This document shows positions 34,032 through 43,000 of a stretch of 64,000 nucleotides of DNA, one piece after another. Positions within the stretch are counted from its first letter, which is position 1, and the number at the start of each line of letters is the position of its first letter. Source of the DNA: an uncultured Faecalibacterium sp. (GTDB taxonomy: Bacteria > Bacillota > Clostridia > Oscillospirales > Ruminococcaceae); assembly GCA_944386015.1 (NCBI GenBank), contig CALWZK010000001.1, positions 62,001 through 126,000 of the forward strand. The letters run 5' to 3'. Under the pieces are notes generated by a model that was not told the DNA's origin, did not search any database, and saw only the letters and a list, made by a program, of their open reading frames with translations. The translations under genes and the position numbers were made by a program.

Positions 34032-36278
34032 TTACCGTGTCTTGCGAATCAGAATCTGGACGCTGGGGTAGTCGCCATAGAGCTGGGCCAGGGTCTGGCC
34101 GGCGTACATCAGCTGGGCGCCGGTGAATTTCTGCCCGGCGATCTCCTTGGCCCAGTCATGGGCGGGCAGGCCGGGGTATACCCCCTGGAGCTCGGACCGC
34201 ACCACTTTGTACAGGCTGTTGGGGTCCAGGCCCTTCCAGAAAATGTGGAGGGGACGGGGGTTGCCCTGGGGATGGACCACCACCACATTCATCAGTGCCT
34301 CCGAGGCGTCGGGGGCGGCGAACTGCCAGCCGTGCCAGAAATCAGCCTGGGCAGGGTTGGTGAGGCGGTAGTAGTCGCCGGTGCGGATTAGGTCGGCATA
34401 GCTCTGGTAGCGGGCGATCTGCCGCTTGACCAGGGAGGTCTCTTTCCGGGAAAGCTTGTTCAGGTCCAGCTCATAGCCGAAGGTGCCGGACATGGCCACC
34501 ACCCCGCGGGTGCCCAGGGGAACGGTGCGGCCGGTCTGGTGGTTGGGGCAGGCCGAGACGTGGGCGCCCATGGAGGACACCGGATAGCCGAAGGAGGTGC
34601 CGTACTGGATGGACAGCCGCTCGATGGCGTCGGTGTTGTCGCTGCACCAGATCTGGGGCACATAGGCCAGCATGCCGGCGTCAAACCGGCCGCCGCCGCC
34701 GGCGCAGCCCTCAAACAGGACATGGGGGAACCGGCTGGTCAGCCGGTCCAGCAGGGCATAAACCCCCAGGATGTACCGGTGGAACACCTCGCCCTGGCGC
34801 TCAGGAGGCAGGGCATGGCTGTAAACATCGGTCATATTGCGGTTCATGTCCCACTTGATGTACTCGATGTGGTTTTCGCTCAGCAGCTTGGTGAAGCACT
34901 CGGTGAGGTAGTCCACCACCTCGGGCCGGCTCATATCCAGCACCAGCTGGCTGCGGCTCAGGATGGGCTTGCGGTCGGGCAGGGTCAGTGCCCAGTCGGG
35001 GTGGGCCCGGTAAAGGTCGGAATCCTCGCTGATCATCTCGGGCTCAATCCAGATGCCGAACTTCATCCCCAGAGCATTGATCTTTTCGATCAGGGGCGCC
35101 AGGCCTCCCTTGAGCTTCTGGGTGTTGACAAACCAGTCGCCCAGGCCGGAGGTGTCGCTGTCCCGCTTGCCGAACCAGCCGTCGTCCAGCACCATCAGGC
35201 CCACGCCCAGGCTGGCTGCCTTTTTGGCGATGTCGTAGATCTTGTCCTGGTCAAAGTGGAAGTAGGTGGCCTCCCAGTTGTTGATCAGGACCTGGCTGGT
35301 CTGGCTGGCGGTGCTGCGGCAGAGGGACTGCCGGATGAACCGGTGGTAATGGCGGGACAGCTCCCCCAGACCCTCGTGGGTGTAGCACAGCAGCACCTGG
35401 GGGGTGGTGAAGGTTTCGCCGGGGGCCAGCAGCCACCGGAATCCATCGGGGTGGATGCCGGTGACCAGGCGGGTGGAGCCGTTGAAGTCCACTTCAATGT
35501 CGGTGCAGTGGTTGCCCGAATAGACCGGCATCACACCATAGCAGCTGCCGTATTCCTCGGTGGCCGCAGGCTCGCAGAGGATCACAAAGGGGTTGTGGTG
35601 ATGGCTGGAAGCCCCCCGCAGGCTGCCCACCCGGCGGATATCCTGGCCCAGATGGGTCCGCTCCATCTGGCGCTCCATGGCGTGGCGGCCATGGAACTGG
35701 ATCAGATCCCACTGGCCGAAGGGCAGGTCCAGACAGGCCGAAGCAGCCTTTTCCAGGGTCAGCGGCTGGCCGCTCTGATTGGTGAGGCGGACGGCCCGGG
35801 TGATCATATCCTGCTGCTCATAGACGCCGTACAGCAGCTGCACTTCCAGACCCAGGGCAGGGTCCTGCATCTGGATGGTCAAAGTCTCGCAGTCCTCGCC
35901 GAAGGAGGCGGGCAGGCCTTCCAGGGTATAGGCGCCGGGCTGGATGGTGTGGCTCTTGTAAATCAGTTCAAGGCCCCGGGCCCCCTGGCTGCTGACGGCA
36001 TCAGCAGCCGGCACCCGGAAATCGCCCCGGTTGGCGCCGGGGTATTCCTGGCACAGAACGTCGGGGGAGAAGGAACCCCGGACATCCTGCAGCTCGTGAT
36101 AATCCGGCGAGAAGCCGTGGTCAGCTGCGGGGTACAGATAAAAGTTGGAGGCATCGCCGACTTTGCGGCCGTAATACAGATGAAGCAGATGGCCCATGGG
36201 GTCCAGCTGCATCTGGTAGGTGGTATGCTGGGTGTGCAGGGTAAAGCTTGAGGTTTTTTCTTCAAATCGAATGCTCAT
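34032..36278 (-). CDS. alpha-galactosidase (GH36)
   Basis: The 748-residue enzyme cleaves alpha-1,6-galactosyl bonds of raffinose-type sugars. It has an N-terminal beta-sandwich, the GH36 barrel with nucleophile D477 in YIKWDMNR and acid/base D547 in WCSDNTDAI, and the glycine-rich FEGCAGGGGRFD between. Length matches AgaA/RafA types. No signal peptide is seen, so it is intracellular and needs an importer. GGAGG lies 12 nt before the ATG, a long spacing. The promoter is divergent from the broken transporter remnant. Confidence 0.95.
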   Translation of the reverse strand: MSIRFEEKTSSFTLHTQHTTYQMQLDPMGHLLHLYYGRKVGDASNFYLYPAADHGFSPDYHELQDVRGSFSPDVLCQEYPGANRGDFRVPAADAVSSQGARGLELIYKSHTIQPGAYTLEGLPASFGEDCETLTIQMQDPALGLEVQLLYGVYEQQDMITRAVRLTNQSGQPLTLEKAASACLDLPFGQWDLIQFHGRHAMERQMERTHLGQDIRRVGSLRGASSHHHNPFVILCEPAATEEYGSCYGVMPVYSGNHCTDIEVDFNGSTRLVTGIHPDGFRWLLAPGETFTTPQVLLCYTHEGLGELSRHYHRFIRQSLCRSTASQTSQVLINNWEATYFHFDQDKIYDIAKKAASLGVGLMVLDDGWFGKRDSDTSGLGDWFVNTQKLKGGLAPLIEKINALGMKFGIWIEPEMISEDSDLYRAHPDWALTLPDRKPILSRSQLVLDMSRPEVVDYLTECFTKLLSENHIEYIKWDMNRNMTDVYSHALPPERQGEVFHRYILGVYALLDRLTSRFPHVLFEGCAGGGGRFDAGMLAYVPQIWCSDNTDAIERLSIQYGTSFGYPVSSMGAHVSACPNHQTGRTVPLGTRGVVAMSGTFGYELDLNKLSRKETSLVKRQIARYQSYADLIRTGDYYRLTNPAQADFWHGWQFAAPDASEALMNVVVVHPQGNPRPLHIFWKGLDPNSLYKVVRSELQGVYPGLPAHDWAKEIAGQKFTGAQLMYAGQTLAQLYGDYPSVQILIRKTR

Positions 36279-36322
36279 GGTCGATTCTATCCTCCGGGTG
36301 TGTGGTGTGTTAAATTGTTCTT

Positions 36323-36351
36323 ATTATAGCGAGATGGAACGCAACAGTAAA
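36323..36351 (-). promoter_or_regulatory. promoter of the alpha-galactosidase gene
   Basis: TTTACT (36346-36351), 17-bp spacer and perfect TATAAT (36323-36328) on the minus strand. A direct repeat of CCGAAA (about 36365-36376) lies just upstream and may bind an activator. Confidence 0.75.
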
Positions 36352-36410
36352 TACAGATTTGTTGACCGAAACCGAAAGTTTTTGCTCAGAGCGGGCAGAA
36401 AACCTGGGCA

Positions 36411-36439
36411 TTGCGCCGGCAGGCAGATCCGTTTATAAT
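36411..36439 (+). promoter_or_regulatory. promoter of the chimeric remnant
   Basis: TTGCGC (36411-36416), 17-bp spacer, TATAAT (36434-36439). It still drives a gene start at 36496 even though the gene body is gone. Confidence 0.7.
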
Positions 36440-36495
36440 AAGAAGAGAGCAGCCGGGCCCCGGTGCAACCGGGGAGCGGCGGAAGGGAAAACGGT

Positions 36496-37112
36496 ATGGA
36501 GAAAAAGAACAGCCGCAAAAAAGAAACGATCCAGCTGTGTTATTATGAGCTCCCGGAGCAGGAGCCGGCTTTGGCTTCGAGCTGTACCACGATAAGGGCA
36601 AGGACCGCCTGTTCGGCATCCTGCTGCTGGCCATGATGGTTCCCCAGGTGGCAACCATGGTCCCTCTGTTCAAGATGATGTCCCAGCTGGGCTTCCTGAA
36701 TACGGTCTGGGGCTTCATCCTGCCCAGCCTGGCCACGCCCTTCCTGATCATGATGTTCCGCCAGAACTCCCGCAACTTCCCGCTGGATCTGATGCAGGCG
36801 GCCCGCATTGACGGCCTGAGCGAGGTGGGCATCTTCTTCCGGATGTACGTTCCCATCATGAAGTCCACCTACGCAGCAGCGGCGGTCATCACCTTCATGA
36901 ATGCCTGGAACGCCTACCTGTGGCCCAAGGTTGTCCTGAACAAGGCAGAAGCCCAGACCATGCCCATGCTGATCGCCAACCTGTCGGCCGGCTACAGCAT
37001 CGACTACGGTGTCCTGATGATGGGCGTTCTGTTCTGCTCCATCCCCACCATGATCGTCTTCTTTGTCCTGCAGAAGCAGTTCGCAGAAGGCATCACCGGC
37101 GCAGTGAAGTAA
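36496..37112 (+). pseudogene. chimeric scar: start of one gene joined to the end of a sugar ABC permease
   Basis: An ATG at 36496 begins MEKKNSRKKETIQLCYYELP, a soluble peptide that is no permease start. After about 22 codons another frame carries GFELYHDKGKDRLFGILLLA and 160 residues of a MalG/LacG-type permease, including the EAA loop (FPLDLMQAARIDGLSEVGIFF) and the end FAEGITGAVK to the TAA at 37112. The first three or so helices of the permease, and any binding protein and partner permease before it, are missing. A single deletion joining two genes explains this. The permease fragment may still be translated from an internal ATG but cannot form a channel. Confidence 0.85.
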
Positions 37113-37156
37113 TTCCTGCCCGTTCCGTCTGTTCTGAATCTTAAAAACCAAACAAC

Positions 37157-37239
37157 AACTCTCCTTCATCATCCCGCATCATAGATGATCGGGTCTTGCC
37201 CGGGGGCGCGCAGCCACTCGGGCGGGAGGAGAGTTTTTT
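37157..37239 (+). terminator. branched terminator-like structure upstream of lacZ
   Basis: AACTCTCC (37157-37164) pairs with GGAGAGTT (37228-37235) and TTTTTT follows. Inside are two smaller hairpins: CCCG-ATCAT/ATGAT-CGGG and GCCCG/CGGGC. It ends the old transporter transcript and lies 18 nt before the lacZ start, so it may also act as an attenuator. Confidence 0.7.
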
Positions 37240-37257
37240 GAAAATGAGGTGCCAATC

Positions 37258-40200
37258 ATGGCTGGATTTGACTATGCAAAGGTAAAAGACCCCACTTTTT
37301 TCCAGGAAAATGTCCTGCCGCCCCATGCCAGCGGCAAGAGCTATCCCACCCGGGCCGAGATGCTGGCAGGGGAGAGCTCTCTTGCCATGAAGCTGGACGG
37401 GCTGTGGAAATTCTCCTACGCGAAAAACTATGCCAGCGCCATCCCCGGCTTTGAAAAAGAAGACTACGACTGCACGCTGTGGGATGAAATCCGCGTGCCG
37501 GCCCACATCCAGATGGAGGGCTATGACCTGCCTCAGTATGCCAACACCCAGTATCCCTGGGATGGCCGGGAGGATGTCCGCCCGGGGGAGATCCCCCAGC
37601 GGTTCAATCCGGTGGCAAGCTACGTCAAGTACTTTGAACTGCCCCAGGCCATGCAGAACAAGCCCCTGCGGGTGGAGTTTGAGGGCGTGGAGAGCGGTAT
37701 GGCCCTCTGGCTCAACGGCAGCTATGTGGGCTACACCGAGGACAGCTTCTCGGCCCACGCCTTTGACCTGACCCCCTATGTCAAGCCCGGCGTCAACAAG
37801 CTGGCGGCCCAGGTGTTCAAGTGGACTGCTTCCAGCTGGTGCGAGGACCAGGACTTCTACCGTTTCTCGGGCATCTTCCGCAGCGTCTGGCTCTACGCCA
37901 TCCCGGAGGTTCATCTGGAAGACCTGTCGGTCCGCACCCTGTTTGAGGGGGACGACTTCTCCCATGCAGACCTGGATGTCAAGCTCACTGCTTCCGGCGC
38001 AGGCACCGCCGTCCTGACCCTGAAGGACGGGGCGCAGACGGTGTTCACCGAAACGGTGGAGCTGAAAGAAGGCGCCGGCCTGCGCCGTCGGGTGGAGCAG
38101 CCCAAGCTGTGGAGCGCCGAGGAGCCGGTGCTCTATGACCTGGAGATCGTTCTCAACAATCCCGCAGGCCAGCCGGTGGAATACCGGACCCAGAAGGTGG
38201 GCTTCCGCAAATTTGAGATGAAGAACAACCGGATGCTGATCAACGGCAAACGGGTGGTGTTCAAGGGGGTCAACCGCCACGAGTTCAGCGCTGTCACCGG
38301 CCGGGCCTGCTCCTATGCGGAAATCGAGCAGGACATCCGCACCATGAAGCAGAACAACATCAACGCGGTGCGCACCAGCCACTACCAGAACCAGGATGCC
38401 CTGTACGATCTGTGCGACCGGTACGGCCTGTACATGATCGCCGAGAACAACCAGGAAACCCATGGCACCTGGGACGCCTACGGCTCGGGTGTCCGGGGAG
38501 AGGATTTCCTGCTGCCCAATGACCGCCCCGAGTGGAAAGAAATGCTGCTGAACCGGATGCGGGCAACCTATCAGCGGGACAAAAACCACCCCGCCGTGGT
38601 GATCTGGTCCCTGGGCAACGAGTCCTTTGGCGGCAAGACCATGTATGAGATGTCCAACATGGTGCGCCAGCTGGATGACACCCGCCTGGTCCACTACGAA
38701 GGCGTCTTCTGGGATCCCCGCTATCCCCAGACCACCGATATGGAGAGCCGGATGTACGCCAAAGTCACCGACATCGAGGCCTATCTGGCCCAGGGTGATG
38801 TGCGGCCCTTCATCAACTGCGAGTACAGCCACGCCATGGGCAACTCCTGCGGCGCCCTCCACAAATACACCCAGCTGGCCGACCAGGAGAATTCCGGCTA
38901 CCAGGGCGGCTTCATCTGGGACTACATCGACCAGTCCATCTTCAAAAAGGACCGGTATGGCAAATGGTTCCAGGCCTTCGGCGGCGACTTCGGCGAGCGC
39001 CCCACCGACTACAACTTCAGCGGCAACGGCATCGCCTATGCCGGGGACCGCAGCCCCTCCCCCAAAATGCAGGAGGTCAAGTTCTGCTACCAGAACATTG
39101 AGGTGACGGTGGATGCCGCAGCTTTCCGGGTCTGGAACAAGAACCTCTTTGTCTCCACCAGCCGGTACGACTGCTTCGCCCTGCTGCACAAGGACGGCGA
39201 TCTGGTGCGGGAGTGGAAGCTGGAGGGCATCGATGTGGCGCCCGAGAGCAAGAGGGATTTCCCGCTGCCGGTGGAACAGCCCGCCGCCCCCGGTGAGTAT
39301 GCCCTGACCATCAGCTTCCGGCTGAAGGCCGACACCATCTGGGCCAAAGCCGGTCACGAAGTGGCCTTTGGGCAGGGGATCATCGCCAACATTCCCGCAG
39401 GAACCAAACCCAAGGCAGAGCCCTTTGTGGTGATCTGCGGCACCCATAACATCGGGGTGCGGGGCGATCACTTCGACGCCCTGTTCTCGGATCTGAACGG
39501 CGGCCTGACCTCCTACCGCTACGCCGGCAAGGAACTGATTCAGGAGATCCCCCGGCCCAACTTCTGGCGTGCTCCCATCGACAACGACATGGGCAACAAC
39601 ATGGCCGGCCTGCGGGGCCAGTGGAAGCTGGCCAGCCTCTATGCCACCACCAAGGGCCTGGGCGGCAAAGAGATTCCCACCCCCCAAGGCACCACCACCC
39701 TGGTCAACCCGGTGCATGAGGTGCTGGAGGACAGCGTGGTCATCACCTACCTGTACAACCTCCAGACCACCCCGGCTGCCCGGTGCAGCCTGACCTATCG
39801 TGTGTACGGTGATGGCCGCATCCAGGCCACCCTGCACTATGACCCGGTGGAGGGCCTGCCCGGCATGCCGGAGTTCGGCGTCATGTTCAAGATCGATGCC
39901 GACTACGACCATCTGGAGTGGTACGGCAACGGCCCTGCCGAGACCTACTGGGACCGCCAGCACGGCGCCAAGCTGGGCAAGTACCACAATCTGGTGGCCG
40001 ACAACATGGCCCAGTATCTGGTTCCCCAGGAGTGCGGCGCCAAGACCGGCGTCCGTTGGGCCAAGGTGACCGACCGCAAGGGCCGGGGCCTGCTGTTCAC
40101 CGCTGAGACCCCCATGATGTTCTCGGCCCTGCCCTACACCCCCCACGAGCTGGAAAACGCCCGCCATCCCTATGAGCTGCCCCCGGTCCACTACACGGTG

Positions 40201-40326
40201 ATCCGGGCCATCGGCGTCCAGATGGGTGTGGGCGGCGACGACAGCTGGGGCGCTCCGGTTCACCCCGAGTACATCCCCGATCCCACCAAGCCCATGGACT
40301 TCACCTTTACCTTCCAGGGCATCTGA
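37258..40326 (+). CDS. lacZ: beta-galactosidase (GH2, LacZ type)
   Basis: The 1022-residue enzyme hydrolyses lactose and other beta-galactosides. It has jelly-roll, two immunoglobulin-like, TIM-barrel and C-terminal small-chain domains. It carries VNRHEFSAVTGR, the acid/base E455 in LGNESFGG and the nucleophile E522 in CEYSHAMGN. No signal peptide is present. The ATG at 37258 has GAGGTG 6 nt upstream; a GTG three codons earlier overlaps that ribosome site. It follows the wrecked transporter, which was probably its importer, and no dedicated promoter is evident in the 145 bp between. Products feed the galK-galT operon. Confidence 0.96.
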   Translation: MAGFDYAKVKDPTFFQENVLPPHASGKSYPTRAEMLAGESSLAMKLDGLWKFSYAKNYASAIPGFEKEDYDCTLWDEIRVPAHIQMEGYDLPQYANTQYPWDGREDVRPGEIPQRFNPVASYVKYFELPQAMQNKPLRVEFEGVESGMALWLNGSYVGYTEDSFSAHAFDLTPYVKPGVNKLAAQVFKWTASSWCEDQDFYRFSGIFRSVWLYAIPEVHLEDLSVRTLFEGDDFSHADLDVKLTASGAGTAVLTLKDGAQTVFTETVELKEGAGLRRRVEQPKLWSAEEPVLYDLEIVLNNPAGQPVEYRTQKVGFRKFEMKNNRMLINGKRVVFKGVNRHEFSAVTGRACSYAEIEQDIRTMKQNNINAVRTSHYQNQDALYDLCDRYGLYMIAENNQETHGTWDAYGSGVRGEDFLLPNDRPEWKEMLLNRMRATYQRDKNHPAVVIWSLGNESFGGKTMYEMSNMVRQLDDTRLVHYEGVFWDPRYPQTTDMESRMYAKVTDIEAYLAQGDVRPFINCEYSHAMGNSCGALHKYTQLADQENSGYQGGFIWDYIDQSIFKKDRYGKWFQAFGGDFGERPTDYNFSGNGIAYAGDRSPSPKMQEVKFCYQNIEVTVDAAAFRVWNKNLFVSTSRYDCFALLHKDGDLVREWKLEGIDVAPESKRDFPLPVEQPAAPGEYALTISFRLKADTIWAKAGHEVAFGQGIIANIPAGTKPKAEPFVVICGTHNIGVRGDHFDALFSDLNGGLTSYRYAGKELIQEIPRPNFWRAPIDNDMGNNMAGLRGQWKLASLYATTKGLGGKEIPTPQGTTTLVNPVHEVLEDSVVITYLYNLQTTPAARCSLTYRVYGDGRIQATLHYDPVEGLPGMPEFGVMFKIDADYDHLEWYGNGPAETYWDRQHGAKLGKYHNLVADNMAQYLVPQECGAKTGVRWAKVTDRKGRGLLFTAETPMMFSALPYTPHELENARHPYELPPVHYTVIRAIGVQMGVGGDDSWGAPVHPEYIPDPTKPMDFTFTFQGI

Positions 40327-40341
40327 TTCTGTATACCCGCC

Positions 40342-40385
40342 GAGAGGCTGGCTTTCCCGTCAGGGAGGGCCAGCCTCTCTTTTTT
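40342..40385 (+). terminator. terminator after lacZ
   Basis: GAGAGGCTGGC pairs with GCCAGCCTCTC and is followed by six T. Confidence 0.92.
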
Positions 40386-40393
40386 GACAAGGA

Positions 40394-40422
40394 TTGACAA
40401 GGCGGCTGCAAGGGAGTAGTAT
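40394..40422 (+). promoter_or_regulatory. promoter of pepC
   Basis: TTGACA (40394-40399), 17-bp spacer and TAGTAT (40417-40422). A second TTGACA starts 10 bp earlier, inside the terminator tail. Confidence 0.7.
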
Positions 40423-40512
40423 TACGGTTGGTTGACTTCATTGCTTTAGCAGGAAAATGCAGGCCTGGCGCAGGCCGGGCAAAGCATGGAAAAGAGAGCG
40501 AGGTACATGACC

Positions 40513-41841
40513 ATGAAACATGCAAGACCCATTACCCCCGAGATGATTGCCTCTTTCAAGGCAAGCTATGATGCAGACAAGGCGGCCCATGTGCTGACCG
40601 CAGCTGCTTCCCATAACCCCCTGAGCAAACTGGCCCTGGACCCCATGGCCGCCGCCAAGCTGGACAGCACCTTCTCCATCGAGGTGAAGACCCGCGGCAT
40701 CACCGCCCAGCAGAAGAGCGGCCGCTGCTGGCTGTTTGCCTCCATGAACGTGATGCGGGAAGTGGTGGCCGAAAAGTGCAACCTGGAAAAGTTTGAGCTG
40801 TCGGGCAACTGGCTGGGCTTCTGGGACAAGTTCGAGAAGATCAACTTCTTCCTGGAGAGCGTGCTGGACTGCGCCGATCTGCCGGTGGCAGACCGGACCC
40901 TGGACTGGGTGCTGAATGGCATCAACGACGGCGGCCAGTGGGATATGATGGTCAGCATCGTGAAAAAGTACGGCATCGTCCCGGCCAGCGTCATGCCCGA
41001 GACCGAGCAGTCCTGCGGCACCGCCGAGCTGATGCGTCTGCTGAACACCAAGCTGCGCAAGGACGCCGTGGAGCTGCGGGCCCTGGCTGCTGCCGGCGGC
41101 GACACCGCTGCCCGCAAGGACGAGATGCTGGCAGAGATGTTCAAGACCCTGTGCATCTGCTTCGGCCGCCCGGTGGACCGCTTCGACTTTGAGTATACCG
41201 ACAAGGACGGCGTCTACCATGTGGACCGCGGCCTGACCCCTGTGTCCTTCTATGAAAAGTACATCGGCCTGGCCCTGGAGGATTACGTCAGCATCATCCA
41301 CGCCCCCACCCAGGACAAGCCCTTTGGCAAGACCTACACCGTCAAGTACCTGGGCAACGTGGTGGAGGGCTCTGTCCGCCACCTGAACCTGCCCATGGAT
41401 CAGGTGAAGGCCCTGGTCATCGCCCAGCTGAAGGCCGGCGAGCCGGTGTGGTTCGGCAGCGACTGCGGCAAGTTCGGCAGCCGCGACAACGGCATCTGGG
41501 ACCCCGACTGCTTCCTCTACGGGGAAGTGCTGGGCGGCATGGACCTGGATATGACCAAGGCCGAGCGCCTGGATTACCGGGACAGCGCCATGAACCACGC
41601 CATGGTTCTGTGCGGCGTCAACCTGGACGAGAACGGCAAGCCCAACCGCTGGAAGATCGAGAACAGCTGGGGCGAGAACGCCGGCCGCAAGGGTTACTTT
41701 GTGGCCAGCGACGCCTGGTTTGACCAGTTCGTCTATCAGGCAGTGGTGAACAAAAAGTTCCTGAACCAGGACCAGCAGCAGGCCCTGGCCGCCGAGCCGG
41801 TGGAGCTGGCTCCCTGGGACCCCATGGGTTCTCTGGCCTGA
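40513..41841 (+). CDS. pepC: aminopeptidase C (bleomycin-hydrolase family C1B)
   Basis: The 442-residue cytoplasmic cysteine peptidase removes N-terminal residues from peptides. The triad is visible: C72 in QKSGRCWLF, H362 in AMNHAMVL and N384 in WKIENSWG. PepC forms a hexameric barrel. The C-terminus is a little longer than in lactococcal PepC, where the last residues sit in the active site. GAGCGAGG is 9 nt before the ATG at 40513; ATGs at 40486 and 40507 fit the ribosome site less well. Confidence 0.94.
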   Translation: MKHARPITPEMIASFKASYDADKAAHVLTAAASHNPLSKLALDPMAAAKLDSTFSIEVKTRGITAQQKSGRCWLFASMNVMREVVAEKCNLEKFELSGNWLGFWDKFEKINFFLESVLDCADLPVADRTLDWVLNGINDGGQWDMMVSIVKKYGIVPASVMPETEQSCGTAELMRLLNTKLRKDAVELRALAAAGGDTAARKDEMLAEMFKTLCICFGRPVDRFDFEYTDKDGVYHVDRGLTPVSFYEKYIGLALEDYVSIIHAPTQDKPFGKTYTVKYLGNVVEGSVRHLNLPMDQVKALVIAQLKAGEPVWFGSDCGKFGSRDNGIWDPDCFLYGEVLGGMDLDMTKAERLDYRDSAMNHAMVLCGVNLDENGKPNRWKIENSWGENAGRKGYFVASDAWFDQFVYQAVVNKKFLNQDQQQALAAEPVELAPWDPMGSLA

Positions 41842-41863
41842 TCTGCGGCTTATGAAATGAAAA

Positions 41864-41903
41864 AAGTGCTCCCCGGGCCCAGTGGTCCGGGGGGCACTTT
41901 TGC
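41864..41903. terminator. bidirectional terminator
   Basis: AAGTGCTCCCCGG pairs with CCGGGGGGCACTT, with A/T runs on both sides, between converging pepC and the DUF5131 gene. Confidence 0.85.
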
Positions 41904-41927
41904 TATCGAGGCTTTGATCCGGCGGGG

Positions 41928-42812
41928 TCAGTCCTCGGCGGCGGCGCACTTTTTGCAGTCAGCACAGCCGTTGCAGATGGGGCGGCTGCCGCAGGCGGCG
42001 CAGTGGGAACGGTAGTGGGGGCGGTAGAGCTCCTCTTCCGGCACCGGCTGGCCGAAGGGGTCGGTGAGGTGAAACTGAATGGGTTTGCCCTGGAAATACA
42101 TCCCGGACTTGCAGGCCATTTCGCTCTGGAGCCGCTTGCCCGGCAGCCGGTAGCACCGGCCCTCCTTGACAAACAGGGTGCCGGTCTCGATGAAGCAGAA
42201 GGTGACGTTGTGGCGGACGCATTCGGCCCGCAGCTGCTGGACCCACTCAAAATGGCAGGGCCGCCGGCCGCCGTAATTCTCCCCGCCGCAGATCACCTGC
42301 TCGATCTGTCCGGTGGCCAGATAGGGCTCCAGGCTGACAGGGCTGATGAAGGGGGCGCACATGACCCCCTTGTGCTTGGCGGGGGTGTCCAGCAGGATGG
42401 GGAGCCGCTGGTCTGCCCGGCGCTGGTTTTCACAGGTGACGTTCAGCATGACGTTTTCCCACCCGCTGCCCCAGTCTCGGGGCAGGCAGGCGGCCATCCG
42501 CTGGGGCCGCTTGGTCAGCAGGAAAAACTTCACGTCGGGCCGCTGGCTGATGATGTCCCAGACATCCTCCCGCCAGGGGTCGGCCTCTTCCAGGAAAAAG
42601 TCGGAGGTCATGCATACCCGGATCAGCTCACCGCTCTGGATCTTGTAGCTGCCCTTCCGGTCCCGCTGGAGGGGGTAATCAAAGCCTGCCTGGGTCCGGT
42701 AGATCCGGGCACCGTCCTGGTCCCGCAGCTGGTCCAGAAAATACATATAGCAGTTCTGGCAGCCTTCGCTGCACTTGATGCAGCCATGCCAGGGGTTCCA
42801 GATATCGTGCAT
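41928..42812 (-). CDS. DUF5131 (phage Gp37/Gp68-like) protein with Cys-rich tail
   Basis: The 294-residue protein begins MHDIWNPWHGCIKCSEGC and has clustered cysteines (C-x2-C-x3-C-x2-CYM) like a radical-SAM or iron-sulfur motif, then FLLTKRPQRM and VICGGENYGGRRPC, both DUF5131 hallmarks. The end is a six-cysteine tail (CAACGSRPICNGCADCKKC). The enzymatic role is unknown; some relatives occur in phages and in defence or DNA-modification settings. An ATG at 42821 lies directly on AGGAGG, so the ATG at 42812, 9 nt after it, is the start. A TATACT -10 (42841-42846) lies upstream; its -35 is poor. There are no phage genes nearby. Confidence 0.85.
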   Translation of the reverse strand: MHDIWNPWHGCIKCSEGCQNCYMYFLDQLRDQDGARIYRTQAGFDYPLQRDRKGSYKIQSGELIRVCMTSDFFLEEADPWREDVWDIISQRPDVKFFLLTKRPQRMAACLPRDWGSGWENVMLNVTCENQRRADQRLPILLDTPAKHKGVMCAPFISPVSLEPYLATGQIEQVICGGENYGGRRPCHFEWVQQLRAECVRHNVTFCFIETGTLFVKEGRCYRLPGKRLQSEMACKSGMYFQGKPIQFHLTDPFGQPVPEEELYRPHYRSHCAACGSRPICNGCADCKKCAAAED

Positions 42813-42913
42813 CTCCGGCATCCTCCTTTCGGTTTCTTTCAGTATACCAGAGGAATGTGACGGGAAGGCGAACGCAGGGGAGAGCGGGGCCCCATGAAAA
42901 ATCCTTCGGTTCC

Positions 42914-42941
42914 TTGACTTTCCGCCAGGCTGCGGTATTAT
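42914..42941 (+). promoter_or_regulatory. promoter of the ABC exporter operon
   Basis: TTGACT (42914-42919) and TATTAT (42936-42941), 16 bp apart. Confidence 0.7.
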
Positions 42942-43000
42942 TTTTAAGGAAAAACGGAAACAAGGGCTGCTGCCCGGCGGGGCAGGAGGGAGGAAACACA

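Noticed and set aside
40384..40399. Two TTGACA boxes 10 bp apart as two pepC promoters
   Set aside because: Only the second has a -10 at a sensible distance; the first lies in the lacZ terminator tail.
41928..42812. Possible prophage because the family is named after phage Gp37/Gp68
   Set aside because: No integrase, structural or lysis genes nearby, and composition matches the neighbours.
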